Both the position numbers and the translations under genes were made by a program. The notes below the pieces were generated by a model. It had not been told where the DNA came from, searched no databases, and was given only the letters and a program-made list of their open reading frames with translations. From Streptomyces endophytica (GTDB lineage: Bacteria > Actinomycetota > Actinomycetes > Streptomycetales > Streptomycetaceae), in contig NZ_CP110636.1 of NCBI RefSeq assembly GCF_026153355.1, positions 558,001 through 622,000 of the forward strand: 64,000 nucleotides of DNA. Reading direction: 5' to 3'. Below, piece after piece: positions 50,908 through 60,409 of the stretch; position 1 is the first letter of the stretch; each line of letters begins with the position of its first letter.

Positions 50908-52162
50908 CCAGCCCTCAGCAGCCGCAGCCCCAGCCTGAGCGCGCCCCGCAGGAAGCCGCCGCACAGCCGCCGGTACCGCCCGTGCCGCCCGCCGCACCGC
51001 CGGCCCCGGAGCAGCCCGCGCCCGCCAAGGACGCGGGCACGATGATGCTTCAGGCCCAGGCCCAGGCTCAGGCCCAGGCCCCCGCCCCGCCCCCGGCCAA
51101 GGAGGGCGGCACGATGATGCTCCAGGCGCAGCCGATGCCCGAGCCGCGGCCGCTCGCCGCGCACGGGCCGGGCAAGGGCAAGGACGCCGGCACGATGATG
51201 CTCCAGGCCCAGCCCCCGCAGGCCCAGCCCCAGCCGCCCGCCCAGGCTCCGCAGGCGCAGCCCCCCGCCACCGAGGGGGCACGATGATGCTCCAGGCCCA
51301 GCCGCCCGTGCAGGCGCCCGCGCCGCAGGGCCATCCGCCGGCGCAGCCGCCGGTCGCGGCGCCCGCCCCCATGGGCGCGGGCGGTTATGTCTCGTCCATC
51401 CCGGTGCGGCCGGCCCACCTCGGCCATGCGCTGGCCTCGGAGTGGACGAAGATCCGCTCGGTGCGCTCGACGATCTGGACGCTGGGCGTGATGCTGCTGC
51501 TGATCGTCGGCATCGGTCTGCTCGCCACCCTCGCCGCGGGCTCGGAGCGCGAGATGGACCCGCTGCTCGCCGTCGGGTTCGTCGGTGTCCTGCTCGGCAG
51601 CCTCTGCGTGATCACCCTGGGCGTGCTGTCGATCTCCTCGGAGTACGGCACCGGCATGATCCGTACGACGCTGACCGCCTGCCCCAGCCGGGTGCGGGTG
51701 CTGACCGCGAAGGCGGTCGTGTTCTTCGGGCTGGCGCTGGTGATCACCACGATCGCCACCACGCTGGTCGCCCTGCTCGACTTCGGGATGCTCAACGGCC
51801 CGGCGCCGACCACCGACCAGTGGCTGCGCGCCACCGTGGGCGCGGGTCTGTACGTCGCGCTGCTCGGTCTGCTGGCGCTGGGCGTGGGCACGCTGCTGCG
51901 GCACTCCGCGGGTGCCATCAGCGCCATGATGGGCCTGGTGCTGCTGCCGATGCTGCTGGCGCTGTTCCTGCAGGGCGAGAGCGTGAAGGAGCTCCAGCGG
52001 GCGCTCATCGAGTACTCGGTGCCCAGCGCGCTGGCGACGCTCTACGACATCCCGTTCCTGCCCAGCGGCCCGTCGGGCTGGACCCCGCTGTGGATCCTGG
52101 CCGGGGTCACCGCGGTGGTGCTGGGCGGTGCCTACGCCGCCATCGCCCAGCGCGACGTCTAG
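50904..52162 (+). CDS. ABC-2 type permease, pair 2, with GTMMLQAQ repeats and a frame break
   Basis: About 419 residues after repair. Residues 1 to about 160 are a Pro/Gln/Ala-rich cytosolic tail containing four copies of GTMMLQAQ (about residues 45, 69, 96 and 126). Then the ABC-2 permease (EWTKIRSVRSTIWTLGVMLLL) with six helices and the SSEYGTGMIRTTL loop. The frame breaks in GGGGG 51275-51279; adding one G unites the tail and the membrane part and supplies the fourth motif copy. ATG 50904 is coupled to the ATPase. The repeated hydrophobic motif in a disordered tail may be a binding or assembly site, perhaps for the ATPase's own Pro-rich tail. Confidence 0.85.
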
Positions 52163-52195
52163 GGACGACCAGGGCCCGGGGAACCGGGCGAGGCC

Positions 52196-52513
52196 TCAGT
52201 AGCGAGGCGCATTTCGGGACCGCTGGAGCCGCGCGCTCCGGCGGTCCCGTGCGTTCCAGCAGGCCCGGTGCCAGTGCCGGCGGTCGTCGACGCCGCCGTC
52301 CTGCGGCCAGGCGACGACGTGCGGCACGCCGGGCGGGATCTCCTGGTCGCAGCCGGGGCAGCGGTAGTGCTTGGCCGCGCCGCCGCCCCCGACCTGCCGT
52401 ACGACCCAGTCCTCGCCGCGCCACTCCTCGGTCCGTTCGAGGCCGTAACGGTCGCCGCCCGTGCGGTCGATGGGCTTCGCACCGCCGCGCTGGCGGTTTC
52501 GACGCGGGGACAC
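52196..52513 (-). CDS. Small zinc-ribbon-like protein
   Basis: 105 residues. Cys-x2-Cys (YRCPGCDQEIP) and His-x-His-x3-Cys (RHWHRACWN), an arrangement that could bind zinc, in a basic protein (RRNRQRGGAK N terminus, ARDRRSARLQRSRNAPRY end). Nucleic-acid binding is plausible. GTG 52513 has GAGG about 7 bases upstream; GTG 52519 is an alternative. Convergent with the ABC permease. Relatives are sometimes named ATP/GTP-binding, but no nucleotide motif is visible. Confidence 0.75.
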   Translation of the reverse strand: MSPRRNRQRGGAKPIDRTGGDRYGLERTEEWRGEDWVVRQVGGGGAAKHYRCPGCDQEIPPGVPHVVAWPQDGGVDDRRHWHRACWNARDRRSARLQRSRNAPRY

Positions 52514-52706
52514 GGGCACACCTCATAAAGGGGAGAACGGGGTCACGGGCTGTCACCAGCGTACGCGGCACGCGGCACGGCGCGTTCCGGGCGGCAGGTT
52601 TCTGTGATCATCGGGAAATTCCCGGCGAGGCCGTGCCCTTGGCACGTGTCAGGCGTTGTTGCCTGTAAGGGGGGAAGCCGCGTCGGCTGCGAGGAGGCAG
52701 AGAGCG

Positions 52707-53756
52707 ATGCGTGTGGGAGCTTTCATCCTGGCCGCTCAATTCCCCGGTCAGGGACAGGGGGAAGCACTGCACCGGGCGGTGCGTTCCGCCGTGGTCGCGG
52801 AGGAGGCCGGGCTCGATGCGGTCTGGCTGGCGGAACACCACTTCGTACCCTACGGCGTCTGCCCCAATGCGGTGACGCTGGCCGCGCTGCTGCTGGGCCG
52901 GACCCGCCGGATCGGCGTCGGGACGGCGGTGAGCGTGCTGCCGACCCAGCATCCGGTGGCGCTCGGCGAGTCCGCGGCGCTGCTGCACCTGACGTCCGAG
53001 GGGCGGTTCACGCTCGGCGTCGGCCGGGGCGGCCCCTGGGTGGATCTGGAGGTCTTCGGCTCCGGGCTCGCCGCGTACGACCACGGCTTCCCCGAGTCGC
53101 TCGATCTGCTGCTGCGCTGGCTGCGCGAGCCCCGGGTCGGGGCGCGGGGCGAGCGGTACGCCTTCCGCGAGGTGGCGGTGGTGCCGCGGCCGGACCAGGC
53201 GCTGATCGATCCGGACGAACCGGGGGCCGGGCCGCCGGGCCCGCCCGTGGTGGTGGCCTGCACCTCCCCGTCGTCCGTGCGGATGGCCGCCGCGCGCGGG
53301 CTGCCCATGCTGCTGGGCATGCACTGCGGGGACGAGGAGAAGGCGGAGATGATCGCGCTGTGGCGGGCGGCCGCGCGCGAGGCCGGCCGGGAGCCGGAGG
53401 AGATCGCTGCGGCCGCACACGTCTCGGCGGGTGTGGTGCAGATCGCCGATGCCCGCGAGGCCGCGACGGAGACCCTGATGAAGGCGATGCCCGGCTGGCT
53501 GCGCCAGGGGCTGGGCGCGCATGTGACGGTCGACGGCCGCTACCGGTCGATGCGCGATCCGCTGGCGTACACGGAGTTGCTGTGCGAGCTGCATCCGGTC
53601 GGCCCGCCGCGGTGGTGCGCGGACCGCCTGGCGGCGACGTCGGAGCGCACCGGCATCACCCGCTTCGCGCTGCTCGTCGAGGGCTCCGGCGATCTCGCGG
53701 CGACAGAGGAGAACGTCCGCCGGCTGGGCTCGGAGGTCCTGCCGCAACTGGTGTGA
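52707..53756 (+). CDS. LLM-class (luciferase-like) flavin/F420 oxidoreductase
   Basis: 349 residues, (beta/alpha)8 luciferase-like fold: MRVGAFILAAQFPGQGQ at the N terminus, EEAGLDAVWLAEHHF, RTRRIGVGTAVSVLPTQHP, LTSEGRFTLGVGRGGPW, and VVACTSPSSVRMAAARGLPML. The AEHHF segment and GVGRG loop point to binding of FMN or F420. Such enzymes act as monooxygenases or F420-dependent reductases. ATG 52707 has GAGGAGG 9 bases upstream. Alone, downstream of an unrelated small gene. Substrate unknown. Confidence 0.9.
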   Translation: MRVGAFILAAQFPGQGQGEALHRAVRSAVVAEEAGLDAVWLAEHHFVPYGVCPNAVTLAALLLGRTRRIGVGTAVSVLPTQHPVALGESAALLHLTSEGRFTLGVGRGGPWVDLEVFGSGLAAYDHGFPESLDLLLRWLREPRVGARGERYAFREVAVVPRPDQALIDPDEPGAGPPGPPVVVACTSPSSVRMAAARGLPMLLGMHCGDEEKAEMIALWRAAAREAGREPEEIAAAAHVSAGVVQIADAREAATETLMKAMPGWLRQGLGAHVTVDGRYRSMRDPLAYTELLCELHPVGPPRWCADRLAATSERTGITRFALLVEGSGDLAATEENVRRLGSEVLPQLV

Positions 53757-53863
53757 TCCCTGGGCGACGGCGTACGGGTGCCGTCGTCATGCGGTGGTGC
53801 TGCCGCTGGCGCACCGTTCCCGGAGCGCGCCCAACCCCGCGCACTCAGCGGCAGCAACTCCGT

Positions 53864-54256
53864 TCAGCAGTCGCGGAGTTCGGGCGACTGGTTGAGCAGC
53901 TGACCCCGGACGGAGGTGAACCGGGCCAGCCGGTCGTCCACCGCCGGGTCGAGCGGGAAGACCGCCACCCGGTGGCAGTTCTGGAAGGCGAGGCGCACCC
54001 CGAAGTGGCGCTCCAGCGAACCACGGATCGCGTCACTCGCCAGTGCGCGCAGCAGCTGACCGCGCGCCTGCTCGTCCGGCGGCGGCGTCTGGTTGTCGGC
54101 GAACTCTCCGCCGTCCACCTTCAGCTGGGCCACCAGGGAGCTGATCATCCCCCATGCGTAGGGGAGGGAGTTCCGGACGCAGTCGACAAAAGCGGCTTCG
54201 TCGACCTCGCCTCGCTCGGCCTGTTCGAGGAGGGCCGGTGAGACGTCGAGCGACAT
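53864..54256 (-). CDS. Conserved actinobacterial hypothetical protein
   Basis: 130 residues, not assigned to a function. Helical N terminus (SPALLEQAERGEVDEAAFVDCVRNSLPYAWGM), a central ADNQTPPPDEQARGQ linker, and a C-terminal half AFQNCHRVAVFPLDPAVDDRL. Strong ribosome site (GAGGAGAACCTC before ATG 54256). A homologue sits next to nucS in other Streptomyces as I recall. It may be linked to DNA repair by position only. No signal peptide or membrane helix. Confidence 0.75.
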   Translation of the reverse strand: MSLDVSPALLEQAERGEVDEAAFVDCVRNSLPYAWGMISSLVAQLKVDGGEFADNQTPPPDEQARGQLLRALASDAIRGSLERHFGVRLAFQNCHRVAVFPLDPAVDDRLARFTSVRGQLLNQSPELRDC

Positions 54257-54505
54257 GAGGTTCTCCTCTCGCGGCCCCGCCGGGACGGACGGGGCCTAGG
54301 GCTGGGACAAGGGGTTCCGCGACGGAGCGTGTTCGCCTCACGACCCCCCGCTTCAACGGTATGCCGCGCAAGAGGCCCGCACCAGGAGATTGCACATACA
54401 ACCGGCCAATGGTGAGCGCCTGGGGTGCGGGGGTTTCCCCCGTAAAGGCACCCCGGTCCAGGGCGAATCGCGTAGCCGGCCCTCCGTCGAGTAGCGTGGC
54501 GCACC

Positions 54506-55166
54506 ATGCGTCTCGTCATCGCCCGCTGCTCCGTGGACTACGCGGGCCGGCTCACCGCCCATCTCCCTTCCGCCCCGCGCCTCATCCTGGTGAAGGCGGA
54601 CGGTTCGGTCTCCATCCACGCGGACGACCGGGCTTACAAACCCCTCAACTGGATGTCCCCGCCCTGCACCCTCAAGGAGGGCGACGGGGCCGTGTGGACG
54701 TGGAGAACAAGGGGGGCGAGAAGCTCATCATCACCCTCGAAGAGGTCATGCACGACTCCTCGCACGAGCTGGGCGTCGACCCGGGCCTGATCAAGGACGG
54801 TGTGGAGGCGCACCTCCAGGAACTCCTCGCGGACCGGATCGAAACCCTTGGCGAGGGCTATTCGCTGATTCGGCGTGAATACCCACTGCCATCGGTCCGG
54901 TGGATATCTTGTGCCGGGACGCCGATGGGCAGACCGTCGCCGTCGAGATCAAGCGGCGCGGCGAGATCGACGGGGTCGAGCAGCTCACCCGCTATCTCGA
55001 ACTCCTCAACCGCGACCCGCACCTGGCGCCGGTGAAGGGCGTCTTCGCGGCGCAGGAGATCAAGCCGCAGGCGCGGGTACTGGCCACCGACCGCGGCATC
55101 GGCTGCGTGGTGCTGGACTACGACGCCCTGCGCGGCATCGAGGACGACAAGCTCCGGCTGTTCTGA
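54506..55166 (+). CDS. nucS: Mismatch-specific endonuclease NucS/EndoMS, two frame breaks
   Basis: 220 residues after repair. The N-terminal domain ([35 protein letters not shown]) and the C-terminal PD-(D/E)xK nuclease ([20 protein letters not shown], with the catalytic Asp and Glu-x-Lys) plus a beta-clamp-binding tail ([10 protein letters not shown]). NucS cleaves both strands at mismatches and replaces MutS/MutL in actinobacteria (established). Two breaks: adding one G at about 54700 ([11 protein letters not shown]) and one C at CCC 54892-54894 ([13 protein letters not shown]) restores the canonical protein. If the breaks were real, the strain would be a mutator. A consensus error is more likely. 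Confidence 0.9.
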
Positions 55167-55188
55167 CCCGGCTCCGGCGACACCACCT

Positions 55189-55253
55189 CATACGGCACAC
55201 GGCGCGACGGCCCGGTCCTCTCGGTACCGGGCCGTCGCGCCGTGTGTCGTATG
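55189..55253. terminator. 28-bp stem terminator between convergent nucS and the NTPase gene
   Basis: Arms 55189-55216 and 55226-55253, 28 bp with one mismatch (a G-T wobble as RNA), loop of 9 nt CCTCTCGGT. Works in both directions. Confidence 0.9.
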
Positions 55254-55259
55254 GGGCTG

Positions 55260-57839
55260 TTACGCGGTCGGGGCGCTCTGCGTGCCCGTGGACGAGGCCG
55301 TGCCGTCCGAGGCCGTGCCGCTGCCGTCCGTGCCCGCCGGGGTGTTGCCCGCGGGCGCGGAGGCGGAGGCGGCGCTGCTCTGGGAGGCTTCTCGGTCGTC
55401 GGGTCGGTCGTCGGGGTGGGGTCGGTGGTCGTCGGGGTGGGGTCGGTCGGCGTCGGGCCGGTCGGCTCGCTCGTCGGCCGGTGGGTGGGCCGGGTCGGCC
55501 GGCTGGTGGGCGTGGTGGGCCCTCCGGTCGGGTGGTGGGGTCGGCGGTCGGGTCGGCCGAGCCGGTGCCGGGGTCGGTGGGCTCGCCGGTGGTGGCGGCG
55601 CGCTGGTCGACGGGGCCGGGCTGCCGGGCGGCCGGTCCGGCCGGGCTGGGTGGCGCGGTGGCCGGTGGGCGGCAGTCCGGTGGTGGGGTCCGTGGCGGGC
55701 AGGTCGGGGCTGCTGCCGCCGTCGGTGGACTGCTCGGTGCTGACCTTGTTGTCGGGGGCGTCCTCGCCGCCGGAGGTCATGCCGAGGGTGATGACGGTGC
55801 CGAAGACGGCCACCAGCAGGGCGCCGGCGCCGGCCGCGACGAGGTTGCGGCGGGCACCGAGCAGTGCCTTGACGCCCTTGCCGCCGCCGGTGTCCGCGGT
55901 GGCCGGGAGGGCCGTCGTGGCCGCCGTCGAGGAGACGCCGCGGGAGATCACGGTCGCCGAGGCCGCCTCGGCGGCGGGCGGCACCCGCAGCTTGGCGGTC
56001 GACACCGCGTCGGGCGAGGCCGGTCCGTCACCGCGGGGCCCGGCGGACTGCTTGCCGCCGGGGCCGGCCGGCGGGAGCTGCGGGACGGCCGTGGTGGCCG
56101 CGGAGGCGACCCGGGCCCGGTCGGTGACCAGCGCCAGCGCGCGCCGTCCGGCCACCGCGCCGTTGCGGTCGGAGAGCACCCCGCGCAGCCCGATGGACGC
56201 CTCCAGTTCGGCGCGGGCCCGGTCGAGGCTGCCGGTGCACAGCGCGAGGACGCCCAGCTCGTGGTGGAAGTACGCCTCCTCGGCGACCTCGCCGGCCAGC
56301 CGGGCGGCCTCCTGGCCGTGCCGCAGGGCGCGTTCCCAGGCGCTCCAGTGCAGCGCGGCGGCGAAGGCGGGGGCGCGGTACGGGCCAGCAGCACGGCCGC
56401 GCTGGCGTGGCCGCTCTCCCGGCTGCCGGTCAGTACGGCCATCGCGGCCAGCGCGGCGTCGGACTCGGCGGCGGCCCGCTCGGGGGTGACCGAGGGGTGG
56501 CCGGCCCACCAGGCGTAGTGCTGCGCGGCGGTGTGCGCCCGGGCGGTGCCGCCCTCGGCATAACCGGCCGTGGTGAGCTGGTCCTGGACGGTGGCGGCGA
56601 GCCGGTAGTGGCTGCCGACGGGGGTGATCAGTCCGCAGGCCAGCAGCTCGCCGAGGGCGGCGTCGGCGTGGTGTCCTCGGTGAGGGCCGGCAGGTGGGCC
56701 TGGTGCGGCAGTTCGCCGCCGAGCGCGACGGCGAACCGCAGGGTCTCCCGGGCGGCGTCGCTCAGCCCCTCGGCGAGCAGCGGAGCGGGCGCGGCGGCCT
56801 CGCCGAGGGAGGGCAGCCGGGTCTCGGTGCCGTCTGTCCCGTCGGCGCCGTCCGCGTCGGAGCCGTCCTGGCCGCTGTCCGTGGTCCCGGGCTGCTCGGC
56901 CGGGAAGAGGCCGTAGCCGTCGTCGAGGGCGCCGGCGCGGTTGCGGTGCCGGTCGTGCTGCCGGAGCAGGGCGGCGGCCTGGACGAACCGCAGCGGCAGC
57001 CCCTCGGACTCGAACCACAGGTCGGCGGCCCAGGCCGCCTCGTCGTCGTGAGCGGCCGGTCCACGGCGCGCTCCAGTATCCGTACGCAGCCGGCCCGGCC
57101 GATGCCGCCGAGGAAGACCTCTTCGAGGTGCGAGCCGGCGCTGGGCGCGGCGACGTCGGGGGTGGTGGCGATCAGGAAGGCGCACTCGGGGGTGGCGTCG
57201 AGCAGTTCGTCGAGCGCGGCGCCGCCGAATTCGAGGTCGTCGAGGACGACGATGGCGCCGATCTCGGCGACCAGGCGCAGCAGCTCGGGCCGGTCCGGGC
57301 GGTGCTGCGGGGCGTGGTGGACCGCGGCGAACAGGGCGTGCAGCAGGTCGGCTGCGGTGCGGTGGTAGCCGGAGAGCCGGACCACGCCGTCGGGGGCGAG
57401 GTCGGCGCAGGCGGTGGCGACGGCGTCCAGCAGACGGGTGCGGCCGGAGCCGGCCGGGCCGGTGAGGCGTACCGAGCGGCCGCGGGAGAGCAGCCGGACC
57501 AGGCGCTCGACGTCCTCGGTGCGCTCTTCGAGCGTGGTGCCGTGGCCGGCGGATCCGGGCGGCCCCGGGGGCACCGGGGTGCGGCGGCGCGGGCGGCCGC
57601 GGCGCGCTCCTGGGCGCTGAGCCGGACGGGTTCGGCGGGGCGTTCCCCGGGCGGGCAGGGCTCTATCTCGCTGCCGTCGACGGGGTTGACGGTGACGAGG
57701 TAGTTGCCCGAGACGAGCCGGACGACGCGGGCCGGGCCGCGGGGGCCGCTCTGCGCGCCGCCGAACGCGGGGCCGGCGGATCGGCAGGAGTGCCCTGCTC
57801 GCCGTATTCCTCAGGTCCCCGGTGAGTGTTCGGGTCCAT
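55260..57839 (-). CDS. STAND-like NTPase fused to a single membrane helix, many frame breaks
   Basis: About 860 residues if repaired. Order: N-terminal region (MDPNTHRGPEEYGEQGTPAD, then RVVRLVSGNYLVTVNPVDG), P-loop GPAGSGRTRLLDAV in which the usual Lys is Arg, Walker B IGAIVVLDDLEFGG, helical repeats (AAQHYAWWAGHPSVTPERA, HGQEAARLAGEVAEEAYFHH), a single membrane helix near residue 700 (NLVAAGAGALLVAVFGTVIT), and a long Thr/Pro/Ser-rich extracellular tail ending ...TQSAPTA at 55260. Breaks near 57778, 57577, 57049, 56671, 56371 and 55387, with a further possible one in the Pro-rich tail, are each repaired by adding one G or C. Function unknown; it resembles signalling NTPases. Six or more separate breaks argue for consensus errors. 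Confidence 0.7.
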
Positions 57840-58141
57840 GCTGCAAGCTCCCACGTGTACCGTGCCGAAGTCGCTCCGGCCGTCCGCGCGTCTGCTGCGG
57901 CAGGTGGTCCCCCGCCGTCACGTCCGGTCCGGTGTCCGCCGCGGATGATGGCATACGGGCGGGAACCGAACCTTAGACCCGGAGCGCGGGGCCTTGCACC
58001 GGCGGGGGCGGGCACTGCCCCAAAACTCCCGGTTCAACCGTTATGGCGCGTTCTGTGCGCGCCCTTTCGGGAGCGCAGGGCTTCCGGAAAAGGCGCGCAG
58101 GTCCCCGTCCCTCCTGCGCGCCCCCTCTCGTGCCCGGGCTG
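57840..58141. other. 302-bp gap upstream of the NTPase gene
   Basis: No gene seen. It contains the leader of the NTPase gene on the minus strand and the end of the STAS gene. No convincing promoter or hairpin. Confidence 0.5.
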
Positions 58142-58465
58142 TCACACCCGAGGAAGCGATTCGGCTTCGATGCCGCCCTCGATGGCGAGGATGCGGTGGA
58201 GCCGGGTGGCGACCAGCAGGCGCTGCATCTGGGGCGGCACCCCGCGCAGTACCAGCCGCCGGTTGACCCGGCCGGCCCTGCGGTGTGCGCCCATGATCAC
58301 ACCGAGGCCGGTGGCGTCCCAGGAATCCAGCGCGGTGAGGTCCAGCACCAGGTCACCCCGACCGGAGTCGACGGCCGTGTGCAGCGCCGTCCGGGCGTCC
58401 GCCGCGCTGCGGACGTCGAGGCGGCCCTCGACGACCAGCTCGGCGTGGTCGCCCCTGATGTGCAT
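58142..58465 (-). CDS. STAS-domain anti-sigma factor antagonist
   Basis: 107 residues, complete STAS fold (HIRGDHAELVVEGRLDV, LVLDLTALDSWDATGLGVIMG, LVLRGVPPQMQRLLVATRL). The usual phosphorylated Ser of the DSSGLG motif is Thr here (DATGLG), which may still be phosphorylated or may make the protein constitutive. No anti-sigma partner gene is nearby. ATG 58465 with AGGGGAG upstream. Probably part of a sigma-factor partner-switching network encoded elsewhere. Confidence 0.88.
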   Translation of the reverse strand: MHIRGDHAELVVEGRLDVRSAADARTALHTAVDSGRGDLVLDLTALDSWDATGLGVIMGAHRRAGRVNRRLVLRGVPPQMQRLLVATRLHRILAIEGGIEAESLPRV

Positions 58466-58564
58466 ATGCGCTCCCCTGTGTCATGGGTTCATGCATGGAC
58501 GTCTACAGATCTGACTGCCTCTCATGCGGCGAAGTTGCCGCCTGTAAGCGAACCGATACCGAAT

Positions 58565-58580
58565 TCACCCCATGGGGTGA
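58565..58580. promoter_or_regulatory. 16-bp perfect palindrome TCACCCCATGGGGTGA
   Basis: Between the STAS gene and the dehydrogenase gene, about 100 bases upstream of STAS and about 30 bases past the dehydrogenase stop. It has no loop, so it fits an operator better than a terminator. Assignment tentative. Confidence 0.4.
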
Positions 58581-58610
58581 CCCCATCAGGCCCAATGACC
58601 TGACACGGCA

Positions 58611-59458
58611 TCAGTGCTCGTAGAAGCCCTGCCCACTCTTGCGTCCGATATCGCCCGCGTCGACCATGCGTCGCATGATCTCCGGCGGCGCGAACTTCTC
58701 GTCCTGGGACTCGGTGTAGATGTTGTCGGTGGCGTGCAGCAGGATGTCGATGCCGGTCAGGTCCGCGGTGGCCAGCGGGCCCATCGCGTGGCCGAAGCCC
58801 AGCTTGCAGGCGGTGTCGATGTCCTCGGCGCTGGCCACGCCGGACTCGTAGAGCTTGGCGGCCTCGACGACCAGCGCCGAGATCAGCCGGGTGGTGACGA
58901 AGCCGGCCACATCGCGGTTGACGACGACGCAGGTCTTGCCGACGGACTCGGCGAACTCCCGGGCCGTGGCGAGGGTTTCGTCGCTGGTCTTGTAGCCGCG
59001 GACCAGCTCGCAGAGCTGCATCATCGGCACCGGCGAGAAGAAGTGCGTCCCGACGACCCGCTCGGGGCGGGAGGTGGCCGCGGCGATCTTGGTGATCGGG
59101 ATGGCGGAGGTGTTGGAGGCCAGCACCGCCTCGTCCTTGACCAGCTTGTCCAGCGTCTGGAAGATCTCGCGCTTGACGTCGATCCGCTCGAAGACCGCCT
59201 CGACGACGATGTCCGCGTCGGCGACGGCTTCCAGGTCGGTCGTGGTGGTGATGCGGGCCAGCGCCTGCTCGGCGTCGGCCGCGGCCAGCTTCCCCTTGGC
59301 GACGAACTTCTCGTACGAGGCCTCGATGCCGCCCTTGCGCGGGCCAGGGCCTCATCCGTCACATCGCGGAGCACCACGTCCCAGCCCGCCTGGGCGGAGA
59401 CCTGCGCGATACCGGACCCCATCAGTCCGGCGCCGATGACGGCGAGCTTCTTTGCCAC
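58611..59458 (-). CDS. 3-hydroxybutyryl-CoA dehydrogenase, frame broken near the N terminus
   Basis: 282 residues after repair. NAD site AVIGAGLMGSGIAQV (residues about 5-19), catalytic His/Glu region ERVVGTHFFSPVPMMQLCELV, and C-terminal helical domain (NRDVAGFVTTRLISALVVEAA, GPLATADLTGIDILLH). It reduces acetoacetyl-CoA to 3-hydroxybutyryl-CoA or the reverse, linking to the thiolase at 39.8 kb. GTG 59458 (VAKKLAVIG) follows GAGGGG. One C added at about 59338 joins ALARGKGGIEASYEKF. As written the first 40 residues are separated from the rest. Confidence 0.9.
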
Positions 59459-59687
59459 TGCTGTCCCCTCACACCCTGTGCATTTGAAAGTCTGTCGGTC
59501 TTCGGCTGACGTTAGCGGTCGTTGGCGATCCTTTGGTGGGTAAGAGATGCGAGTCACTCCCACCCGCCACCCGGCCGCCCCCTCAACAAGGCCCTACGGA
59601 CCGCGGCGTTCGATGCGCATGACGGACATCACACGAGGGGGACGCCCCGGAGAGGCCGGCGGGCCGGGCACCGCGGGGCCACCGCGC

Positions 59688-60329
59688 TCAGCCGGCGCCC
59701 CGCACCCCGTAGTTGAGGACCCGCTCGCTCAGCAGCTCCTCCATCTCGTCCAGCAGGACCAGCGCCTCGCGCGAGACCACCGCCGGCTCGCGGCCGGCGA
59801 TCATCTCCTGGGCGATGGTCGTCATCAACGTCTGGTGCACCCAGTTGATCTGGCCGGCCATCAGGGCGGGCATCGGGTCGCCGTCCGCCGCACCGGTCTC
59901 CTCCCGGAGGGTGGCCTCCAGGTCCTCGGACTGCTCGCGCTGCATGTACCACAGGCGGGCCTGGAGGGACGGCGAGCTGTGGACGACCTTCATGAAGCGC
60001 TCATAGCCCTCGATGAGGCCCACCTTGGGCGAAACGCCCTCCACCTCTTCGCGCAGCTCCCGCAGGACCGCGAGGGCGGCGGACTCCCCTGCGCGCCGGG
60101 CCCGTACGAACCGCGACAGCCGGTCGACGACGCCCTTGCTGCGGTCGAAGAAGAGGTCCTCCTTCGCCGGGAAGTAGTTGTACACGGTGTTGACGGAGAC
60201 GTCGGCGGCCTCGGCGATCTCCGCGATGGTCACCGCGTCGAAGCCGCGCTCCAGGAAGAGACCGGTCGCCACGTCCGAGATGTACTGGCGGGTCTGCCGC
60301 TTCTTCCGCTCCCTGAGTCCCTCTGCCAT
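59688..60329 (-). CDS. TetR-family regulator of the adjacent ABC exporter
   Basis: 213 residues. Helix-turn-helix at residues about 12-58 (RQYISDVATGLFLERGFDAVTIAEIAEAADVSVNTVYNYF in pieces), helical ligand domain thereafter. ATG 60329. Divergent from an ABC ATPase/permease pair with an inverted repeat (ACTGAAA/TTTCAGT) in the 80-bp gap, so it probably represses that exporter and itself. Confidence 0.92.
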   Translation of the reverse strand: MAEGLRERKKRQTRQYISDVATGLFLERGFDAVTIAEIAEAADVSVNTVYNYFPAKEDLFFDRSKGVVDRLSRFVRARRAGESAALAVLRELREEVEGVSPKVGLIEGYERFMKVVHSSPSLQARLWYMQREQSEDLEATLREETGAADGDPMPALMAGQINWVHQTLMTTIAQEMIAGREPAVVSREALVLLDEMEELLSERVLNYGVRGAG

Positions 60330-60356
60330 GCCCCCAGGCTACCCCTGCCTGGGCTC

Positions 60357-60389
60357 ACTGAAATTTTGGGGACGTTGCAATTTTTCAGT
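60357..60389. promoter_or_regulatory. Inverted repeat ACTGAAA-N19-TTTCAGT, probable TetR operator
   Basis: ACTGAAA (60357-60363) and TTTCAGT (60383-60389) with a T-rich spacer that includes a possible -35 TTGCAA, in the gap between the TetR gene and the ABC ATPase. Confidence 0.55.
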
Positions 60390-60409
60390 CTCTCTGTTTT
60401 TCTTGCGGC

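Noticed and set aside
54145..54180. CCCCCATGCGTAGGGGAG resembling the short palindromic repeat
   Set aside because: It lies in the coding sequence of the 130-residue protein where it encodes SLPYAWG, a natural-looking segment. The match to the repeat is weak.
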